A DNA stretch of 64,000 nucleotides from Acidobacteriota bacterium. GTDB lineage: Bacteria; Acidobacteriota; Thermoanaerobaculia; Multivoradales; Multivoraceae. Below, in pieces: positions 58,446 to 64,000 of this stretch. Within the stretch, counting starts at the first letter, position 1, and every line of letters begins with the position of its first letter. The notes under the pieces were generated by a model. The model searched no databases. It saw only the letters and a program-made list of their open reading frames with translations, and was not told the origin of the DNA. The stretch is taken from NCBI GenBank assembly GCA_028875725.1, contig JAPPCR010000006.1:751786-815785 (forward strand), read 5' to 3'. The position numbers were made by a program, and so were the translations under genes.

Positions 58446-61400
58446 TCAGGCGACCCTGGAGCCAGCAGGCTCTTCGTCGAGCTGGCGCTGGAGCTGCCTG
58501 GCCCGCGACCTGGCCGAGGTGACCGTGCGCTCCTTGACGCCCTCGTAGCCGCGGATGGAGTCGGGAAGTTCCGCCAGCTCGACGACCGCCGGCGCGGCGT
58601 TCGAGTCGAGCCGTTCGAGGGCACCCTGGACCAGGCCGCGGTACCAGTCGAACAGGCCGCGCTCCAGGCGGCGATGCCTGGTCGCTCCGAAGATGTCGAG
58701 CGCCGTGCCGCGAAGCCCGCGGGCCGCGTACAGCAACCGGAACAGCGAGCGCGACCAGGCTCCCAGGCGGATCTTCCGCTTCCAGCCGAACCGGCGAAGG
58801 GTCGGCGGGTGGAGCAGGACCTGGCGGCTGAGCGAGCCGTCGTAGTCGCGGGAGACCTGGTCCCAGGTCGGGTCCTGGATCCACAGGCGGGCGACTTCGT
58901 ACTCGTCCTTGACCGCCAGCAGCTTGAAGCCGTAGCGGGCCGCCGCTTCGCGTACGGCGGTGTGCCCCGGCAGCTTCGACTCCTCGGCGTCGGCGACCTC
59001 GCCGACGAAGCCGAGATAGCGCTCGGCGAAGCCGCCGCCGTAGAGCAGCAGGTCGGCGACGCGGCCGGGCAGGAGGCGGTCGAGCGACCCTCCCCGCGGC
59101 GCGGCGGCGAGGAGCCGGTCGAGCTGCGGCCCGAGCTTCGGCGCCCAGCGCTCGAGGCGCTCGCGGGCGGCGTCCACCGCCGCGGCCGCGGTCGGCGCCT
59201 CTGGCTCGGCGAGTCCGGCGGCGCGCCGGAACCGCTCCGGATCGGCGACGGACAGGCGGCCGTAGCGGAAGGCCTGGATGTTGTCTTCGACAGCAACGCC
59301 GTTTGCCACCAGCGCCCGCTCGATGAAGCGCGCCTGGAGCGGCAGCAGGCCCTGCTGGTAGGCGGCGCCGACCAGGAAGATGTTGCCGGTGACGCTGTTG
59401 CCGAGCAGGCGCTCGGTGGCGGCCTCGGCGTCGACGAAGTAGCTGCGGTCGCTGTCGGTGAACAGGGCAAGTCGCTTGCGCAGCTCGTCGAGCGGGGGCA
59501 TGCGGGCGGCGCTGTCCGTGATCACGGCCGCCGGGCTGATGCCGGCGGTGTTGCCGACCACGGCCGTCGTGTCCTGTGAGAACCGCTTCAGGTTGTCGGG
59601 AGCGATCGTGGCCAGCAGGTCGAAGGAAAGCGCCAGGTCGGCTTCGCCGTCGCCGAGCTTGTTGGCCCGGGGGATCGGCCCGCGGCTGAGCAGCAGGTTC
59701 GATACGACGGCGCCGCCTTTCTGCGCCAGGCCAGTCTGGTCGAGGTGGACCGCGTACCGGCCCTCCATGAGGGCCGCGGTGACGAGGATCGCGTCGACAG
59801 TCACTACGCCGGTGCCGCCGATGCCCACGAGCAGCGCCCGGAAGGTGGCGTCGTCCGGCAGTTGACGGACGGGTTCCGGCGTCTCGTCCTCGGCGAGCGG
59901 CGCCGCGGCGGCGCGCCGGACCGGCTTCGTCCCATCGCCCAGTTCGACGGTCATGAAGGCGGGGCAGTCCCCCTCGATGCAGGAGTAGTCCAGGTTGCAA
60001 GACGACTGGTGAATCTGGGTCTTTCGGCCGTACTCCGTTTCGAGGGGCGCCACGGACAGGCAGTTCGACTTCGCCGCGCAGTCGCCGCAGCCTTCGCAGA
60101 CGGCCGGGTTGATGTAGACCCGCTGCTTCGGCGTCTCCTGGATGCCGCGCTTGCGCTCGCGCCGTTTTTCGGCCGCGCACTGCTGGTCGTAGACCACGGC
60201 CGTCGGGCCCTTGATAGCCCGCAGTTCCTTGAGGACCTGGTCGTAGTCACGACGGTGCCGGATCTCGACCCCGCTGTCGTCCCGGTGGGGGAAGCGCTCC
60301 AGATCCTCGGTCACCAGGACGACCCGCTTCATGCCCTGGAGCTGAAGCTGCCTGGCGACGCCCATCGAACTGAGCAGCCCCACCGCGTCCTGACCTCCCG
60401 TCATGGCGACGGCGGAGTTGTAGAGGATGCGGAAGGTCATGTGGAGGTCCGCGGCGATGCAGGCCTCGATCGCCTTGCTGGCGGAGTGGGCGTAGGTGCC
60501 GTCGCCGACGTTCTGGAACACGTGCTCCTGTTCGGTGAAGGGCGCCAGACCGATCCAGCAGGCGCCCTCGCCGCCCATCTGCGGCAGCCAGCTCACGCCT
60601 CGGTCCATCCACATCGCCATCGCGTGGCAGCCGATGCCGCCGCCCGCGACGTCCGAGCCCTCGGGAAGCTGGGTCGAGGTGTTGTGGGGGCAGCCGCTGC
60701 AGAAGTAGGGCGTGCGCGGCAGCGCGGCGGGCAGCTTCGTGGCCAGTTCGGCGGACTCGGCGCCGGCCCGGAGATGCGCCAGCTTCTCGGCCGGTACGGC
60801 GCCCGGCAGGCGCCGTTCCAGGTAGGCACCGAGAATGCGCGCCATGTCGTGGCCTTCGAGTTCCCCGTGCATCGGGAACAGTGTCTCGCCGGCGGGCGTC
60901 TCCTTGCCACCGACCAGGGGCCGGTCGGGCAGGTTGTAAAGGACCTGGCGGATCTGCGTCTCGACGAAGCCGCGCTTGTCCTCGATGACGACGATCTCTT
61001 CGAGACCCTCGGCGAACTCGCGCAGGCGCCGCGGCTCGATCGGCGCGATGCAGCCGAGCTTGAGCACGCGGATGCCGTGGCGGTCCAGCGCGGCCTCGTC
61101 CAGGCCGAGCAGTTCGAGCGCCAGGCGCAGGTCGCGGTAGGGCTTTCCGGCCGCGACCAGGCCGATGCGATCGCCGGGGCTGGCGCAACGGACGCTGTCG
61201 AGGCCGTTCGCGTGGACGTACGCCAGGGCGGCTGCCGTGCGCTCGGAGAAGATCTGCCGCTCGAGCTCGATCGAGTAGGGGGGCAGGAGCCGCATGTCGA
61301 GCTGCTTCTCGAAGCGGCGGCCGCCGATGTCGAGGTCGGGCAGAACCGGTGGCCGGGGATGCGGCAGGTCGATCACGGCGCCGCCGTCGGCGACGTTGGT

Positions 61401-62000
61401 CACGATCTTGAGGGCGGTCCACAGGCCGGCGTACCGCGACAGGGCGATCCCGTGCAGGCCGAAGTCCAGCACCTCGGCCGGGTCGCCCGGATATAGCACC
61501 GGGATCGAGAGGTCGAAGAGACTGATCGTGCTGTCGCCGGGGATTGTCGAGCTCTTGCAGGCGGTGTCGTCGCCGGCCAGGACGAGGACGCCGCCGTGCT
61601 TGCCTGTACCGATGAAGTTGCCGTGGCGGAACGCGTCGCCGGTGCGGTCGACGCCGGGCGTCTTGCCGTACCAGATGCCGACTACGCCGTCGAAGCGTTC
61701 GTGGGGAAAACGTTCCAGGAGCTGGGCGCCGTAGATCGCGGTCGCCGCTGTCTCCTCGTTGATCGCGGGTCGGCAGACCACGTCGTGGTCCGCCAACAGC
61801 CGGTTCGCTCGCTGAAGCTGCTTGTCGTATTCACCCAGCGGCGATCCGGGATAGCCGCTGATGAAGGCGCCAACCCGCAGACCGGCTTCCCGGTCGCGGC
61901 GGTGCTGGTCCATCGGTAGCCGGACAAGAGCCTGGACACCGGTGATTGCGACGCGGCCTTCAGTGAGCGTGTATTTGTCGTCTAATGAGAAGGCCGTCAT
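58446..62000 (-). CDS. Indolepyruvate ferredoxin oxidoreductase family protein, fused subunits
   Basis: An 1184-residue enzyme combining the thiamine-pyrophosphate (alpha-like) and gamma domains. The first part has ISGYPGSPLGEYD and ETAATAIYGAQLLE. TPP binding is around GIGCHAMAMWMD and GEGACWIGLAPF. In the middle is a ferredoxin-like cluster region (CEGCGDCAAKSNCLSV, then SSCNLDYSCIEGDC). The gamma part contains VGIGGTGVVTVDAI, VHLDQTGLAQKGGAVVSNLL. It oxidatively decarboxylates aryl 2-oxo acids to acyl-CoA with ferredoxin. This belongs to amino acid degradation and would supply acyl-CoAs to the neighbouring enoyl-CoA hydratase. The ATG at 62000 has AAGGGG with TAGGCT upstream. Confidence 0.92.
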   Translation of the reverse strand: MTAFSLDDKYTLTEGRVAITGVQALVRLPMDQHRRDREAGLRVGAFISGYPGSPLGEYDKQLQRANRLLADHDVVCRPAINEETAATAIYGAQLLERFPHERFDGVVGIWYGKTPGVDRTGDAFRHGNFIGTGKHGGVLVLAGDDTACKSSTIPGDSTISLFDLSIPVLYPGDPAEVLDFGLHGIALSRYAGLWTALKIVTNVADGGAVIDLPHPRPPVLPDLDIGGRRFEKQLDMRLLPPYSIELERQIFSERTAAALAYVHANGLDSVRCASPGDRIGLVAAGKPYRDLRLALELLGLDEAALDRHGIRVLKLGCIAPIEPRRLREFAEGLEEIVVIEDKRGFVETQIRQVLYNLPDRPLVGGKETPAGETLFPMHGELEGHDMARILGAYLERRLPGAVPAEKLAHLRAGAESAELATKLPAALPRTPYFCSGCPHNTSTQLPEGSDVAGGGIGCHAMAMWMDRGVSWLPQMGGEGACWIGLAPFTEQEHVFQNVGDGTYAHSASKAIEACIAADLHMTFRILYNSAVAMTGGQDAVGLLSSMGVARQLQLQGMKRVVLVTEDLERFPHRDDSGVEIRHRRDYDQVLKELRAIKGPTAVVYDQQCAAEKRRERKRGIQETPKQRVYINPAVCEGCGDCAAKSNCLSVAPLETEYGRKTQIHQSSCNLDYSCIEGDCPAFMTVELGDGTKPVRRAAAAPLAEDETPEPVRQLPDDATFRALLVGIGGTGVVTVDAILVTAALMEGRYAVHLDQTGLAQKGGAVVSNLLLSRGPIPRANKLGDGEADLALSFDLLATIAPDNLKRFSQDTTAVVGNTAGISPAAVITDSAARMPPLDELRKRLALFTDSDRSYFVDAEAATERLLGNSVTGNIFLVGAAYQQGLLPLQARFIERALVANGVAVEDNIQAFRYGRLSVADPERFRRAAGLAEPEAPTAAAAVDAARERLERWAPKLGPQLDRLLAAAPRGGSLDRLLPGRVADLLLYGGGFAERYLGFVGEVADAEESKLPGHTAVREAAARYGFKLLAVKDEYEVARLWIQDPTWDQVSRDYDGSLSRQVLLHPPTLRRFGWKRKIRLGAWSRSLFRLLYAARGLRGTALDIFGATRHRRLERGLFDWYRGLVQGALERLDSNAAPAVVELAELPDSIRGYEGVKERTVTSARSRARQLQRQLDEEPAGSRVA

Positions 62001-62008
62001 TACCCCTT

Positions 62009-62014
62009 AGCCTA
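62009..62014 (-). promoter_or_regulatory. -10-like hexamer for the indolepyruvate oxidoreductase gene
   Basis: TAGGCT (minus strand) lies 8 nt before the ATG at 62000. The 8 nt between include AAGGGG, so a short leader with a ribosome site cannot be excluded. Confidence 0.3.
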
Positions 62015-62056
62015 TCGCGGGCCCCGGCCGGCATGCGGCCCGTCCCCGTCGAGTCG

Positions 62057-62761
62057 TCAGCCGGCGCGGAACTGAGCGAACCAGTCCCGACCGGAGGTTG
62101 CGGGCCGCCCGCCAAGGATCGTTCGCTTGATCGCCTGGACGCCCCGCGGGGGATAACCGGCGATGGTCGCGGAAAGTTCCCGGGCGCGGTCGAGCACGGC
62201 GTCGTCGGCGACGACCTCGGAGGCAACGCCCATTGCCGCAAGCTCTGGTCCCGGGTAGCGACGGCCGATGATCGCCAGCCGCGCCGCCACGCTCTCCGGG
62301 TGGCGCAGCCGCAGCCAGGCCATGTTCATCGGCGCCGCCATCCCCATCTGAATCTCGCCGACGTGCAGGAAAGCCTGCTCGCCGGCGACCAGCAGGTCGG
62401 CCGCGAGCGCCAGCGCCGAGCCCGCGTTGATCGCGAATCGCTCCAAGGCGACGACGATCGGCTTCGGACAGTCGTAGAGGGCCGCATGGACGTCGAGCCA
62501 CAGGCCGCTGAAGTCCGGCATCCAGTCCGGCGGCGGGTCGGCTCGGAACTCGCCGAGGTCGAGGCCGGAGCAGAAGGCCCCGCCGGCGCCGCGGATCAGC
62601 AGCACGGCGACCTCGTCGTCTTCGGTCGCCGCGACGACCTCCTCGTGCAGCCGCTTCGCCAGCGGCCCAGTCACAGCGTTGCGGCGGGCGGGCCGGTTCA
62701 GCACGATCTCGGCGACGCCGTCCTTCCGGCTCGAGACGACCGGGTCGCCGGACGCGGTCAC
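62057..62761 (-). CDS. Enoyl-CoA hydratase/isomerase family protein
   Basis: A 234-residue crotonase-fold enzyme. The oxyanion-hole loops are seen as RGAGGAFCSGLDLGEF and NAGSALALAADLLVA, followed by FLHVGEIQMGMAAP and GPELAAMGVASEVV. The two catalytic Glu of the classical hydratase (about residues 114 and 134 in the numbering of rat liver enzyme) cannot be assigned with confidence; GE in VGEIQMG is a candidate. Start is a GTG, 1 nt after the SDR stop. It probably acts in the same acyl-CoA pathway as the upstream SDR and the neighbouring ferredoxin oxidoreductase. Confidence 0.88.
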   Translation of the reverse strand: MTASGDPVVSSRKDGVAEIVLNRPARRNAVTGPLAKRLHEEVVAATEDDEVAVLLIRGAGGAFCSGLDLGEFRADPPPDWMPDFSGLWLDVHAALYDCPKPIVVALERFAINAGSALALAADLLVAGEQAFLHVGEIQMGMAAPMNMAWLRLRHPESVAARLAIIGRRYPGPELAAMGVASEVVADDAVLDRARELSATIAGYPPRGVQAIKRTILGGRPATSGRDWFAQFRAG

Positions 62762-62762
62762 G

Positions 62763-63599
62763 TCAGTTGCCCTGGGAATCGGTGAACCAGTCGCCGGGCA
62801 GTTGCCTGCCCTCGTAGAGCCGCCCCTGGAACCGCCGCATTCCGTGCAGCCAGCGGTCGATGTCGGTCGCCTTGCGCCGTACGTACTCGGCGACCTCGGG
62901 GTGGGGAAGTACCCAGAACCGCTCCGCGCGCACCGCCTCGATGCAGGCGTCGGCGGCCTGTTCGGAGGTCAACACGCCGTCTCCCGAAGCGACGCCGACG
63001 GACAGCGCGTCCCGGCGCTGCGGGTTCGGGCTGTTGGCCCCGATGTTCGTTCGCACCGCCTGCGGGCAGTGCACCGAGACCCGGATGCCCTGGTGGCCAT
63101 GAGTAATCGCGATCCACTCCGCCAGTGCCACCGCGGCGTGCTTGGTCAGCGAGTAGGCGAGCGATCCGAGCTGGGTCAGGAGCCCGGCTGCCGAGGCCGT
63201 GCTCATGATGTAGCCCTCGCCGCGCTCGATCATCGAGGGCAGGACGGCCCGCGCGGCGTAGACGTGGGACATCACGTGGACGTCCCACATGTCGTTGATC
63301 TCCTTGTTCGGCACCTCGAGCCCGCCGATCGTGACGTAGCCCGCGTTCGACATGAAGAGGTCGATCGGGCCAATGTTCGCCTGCGTCGCCGCGACCAGGT
63401 CGCGGACGGCTCCCTCGTCCGCCACGTCCAGGCCGACGCCGGTGCCGCCGATGGCCTCGGCGACTTCCTTGGCTCCGGTCTCGTCGCGGTCGGCGACGAC
63501 GACGTGCCGCGCGCCCTCGCGGTTGAACGCCTCGGCCAGCGCCTTGCCGATGCCGGAGGCGCCGCCGGTGACGACCATGATCCTGTTCGCTATGTCCAC
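62763..63599 (-). CDS. SDR family oxidoreductase
   Basis: A 278-residue classical SDR with VTGGASGIGKALAEAF (residues 10-25), SNAGYVTIGG, the catalytic STASAAGLL (Ser) and YSLTK (Tyr and Lys). A longer C-terminal region (about 60 residues after the SDR core, EYVRRKATDIDRWLHGMRR) is not typical of FabG and resembles 3-ketoacyl-type or steroid-related SDRs. The GTG at 63599 has AAGGAGA at 8 nt. It opens a minus-strand transcript with the enoyl-CoA hydratase and the indolepyruvate oxidoreductase. Confidence 0.9.
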   Translation of the reverse strand: MDIANRIMVVTGGASGIGKALAEAFNREGARHVVVADRDETGAKEVAEAIGGTGVGLDVADEGAVRDLVAATQANIGPIDLFMSNAGYVTIGGLEVPNKEINDMWDVHVMSHVYAARAVLPSMIERGEGYIMSTASAAGLLTQLGSLAYSLTKHAAVALAEWIAITHGHQGIRVSVHCPQAVRTNIGANSPNPQRRDALSVGVASGDGVLTSEQAADACIEAVRAERFWVLPHPEVAEYVRRKATDIDRWLHGMRRFQGRLYEGRQLPGDWFTDSQGN

Positions 63600-63744
63600 T
63601 GTGATTCTCCTTCTGCGTTGGGCGGTGGCCTCTGTTCTTGGCTGAGCGGCGGCAATCCTACGACTTGGTGTCGGGTGGCACTGACAGGCCGTGCCTTGAC
63701 GCCGGATGCCTTACCAGAATAGCCTCGACGGTAAGGAGATCGAG

Positions 63745-63987
63745 ATGATCGTCAAGATCACATCGAAACGTCAGGTCACGTTTCCGGCGCGAGTACTCGA
63801 CGCCCTCGGGGTGGGGCCTGGAGACCGGCTGGAGCTGATCGAAGGTTCAGATGGATTTCGGCTCCGCCCGCGCCGCATCCACCGAGATCGTCTGGCGCCG
63901 CTACGCGGCAAGCTGAAGAAGGGGGTCGGCCCCTTCGACCTTGAGTCGTTCCGCTCGCAAGCGCATGACCCGGCGCTTCGGGATTGA
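63745..63987 (+). CDS. AbrB/MazE/SpoVT-type antitoxin (VapB-like)
   Basis: An 80-residue protein. The first 45 residues have the swapped-hairpin AbrB fold: MIVKITSKRQVTFPARVLDALGVGPGDRLEL is the typical opening. The C-terminal half (RDRLAPLRGKLKKGVGPFDLESFR) would bind the toxin. AAGGAG precedes the ATG at 63745 by 7-9 nt; the upstream in-frame ATG at 63706 is unlikely. It overlaps the start of a PIN-domain gene by 23 nt, so it forms a VapBC-type toxin-antitoxin operon, which usually autoregulates through the antitoxin. Confidence 0.85.
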   Translation: MIVKITSKRQVTFPARVLDALGVGPGDRLELIEGSDGFRLRPRRIHRDRLAPLRGKLKKGVGPFDLESFRSQAHDPALRD

Positions 63988-64000
63988 CACCTCGGTCCTG
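63965..64000 (+). CDS. PIN-domain toxin (VapC-like), N-terminal fragment at window edge
   Basis: An ATG at 63965 opens a frame that runs off the window after 12 codons: MTRRFGIDTSVL. The GIDTSVL segment is the usual first strand and first catalytic Asp (residue 8) of PIN-domain ribonucleases. It starts within the antitoxin gene (23 nt overlap) in another frame, as usual for vapC. Only the first strand can be judged. Confidence 0.7.
   Translation, partial: MTRRFGIDTSVL

Noticed and set aside
1-64000. CRISPR arrays, tRNA genes, insertion sequences
   Set aside because: No repeated spaced units, no cloverleaf in any gap and no transposase or terminal inverted repeats seen by eye. A dedicated search (tRNAscan, CRISPR finder, IS database) would settle it.

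Overview
This 64 kb window is very G+C-rich, densely coding bacterial chromosome. I read it as an Acidobacteriota genome, possibly a marine or host-associated lineage. The basis is an acidobacterial-type VWFA-related protein, several secreted proteins of the PDLxGxW/TPLERP type, DUF2911 and DUF6152 proteins, PQQ dehydrogenases, TonB receptors and heme c/copper oxidases. No 16S rRNA, tRNA or other marker is present, so the phylum is an inference. No insertion sequence, phage gene, CRISPR array or tRNA was seen, and no gap between genes exceeds about 200 bases.

Layout. 1-3459: the tail of a Baeyer-Villiger-type flavin monooxygenase, a VWFA protein and an SDR dehydrogenase. 3475-8128 (minus): DoxX, a methyltransferase and a giant Tricorn-like protease. 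8187-12710: a Tat-exported TIM-barrel protein, a TPLERP protein, DUF2911, a heme c/copper-monooxygenase-like protein and a VOC protein. 12707-17182 (minus): a beta-propeller lipoprotein and two tandem Nramp-like transporters. 17308-18595: copC-copD. 18701-23387 (minus): a TonB receptor, a rhodanese lipoprotein and a second heme c/copper protein. 23524-27756: a TPLERP protein, a DUF547-radical SAM fusion and a GT39-like membrane protein. 27855-30983 (minus): an AhpD-like gene with an in-frame UGA, a TPLERP protein and an epimerase. 31083-35285: a cytochrome c-PQQ dehydrogenase, two TPLERP proteins and a tiny membrane protein. 35352-43417: DUF6152, a large TonB receptor, two unknown exported proteins, a PhoD-like lipoprotein and an amidase. 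43433-51708: RraA-like, DUF5671-like, nitronate monooxygenase, NTPase, PHP hydrolase, DUF4399, a small membrane protein and acyl-CoA dehydrogenase. 51781-58417: a PQQ lipoprotein, a propeller lipoprotein, a large exported repeat-type protein and a thioredoxin-fold protein. 58446-63599 (minus): a fused indolepyruvate ferredoxin oxidoreductase, enoyl-CoA hydratase and SDR. 63745-64000: a VapB-like antitoxin and the first codons of a PIN toxin.

The common theme is periplasmic or envelope oxidation (PQQ, heme c, copper), metal handling, and catabolism of aromatic, amino-acid or acyl substrates imported through TonB receptors.

The most striking signal is at 27855-28913. An AhpD-like two-domain protein is interrupted by a single in-frame UGA exactly where the second cysteine of the CxxC redox motif belongs. 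A strong hairpin of bacterial SECIS type follows immediately, so this looks like a genuine selenoprotein that standard gene calling would split in two. Second is a cytosolic DUF547-radical SAM fusion with extra SPASM-like cysteines, translationally coupled to a membrane glycosyltransferase. Third is a set of five paralogous exported proteins of unknown function, each beside redox genes. Several genes also lack a Shine-Dalgarno sequence but carry a TANNNT hexamer 6-10 nt before the start codon, suggesting leaderless transcription.
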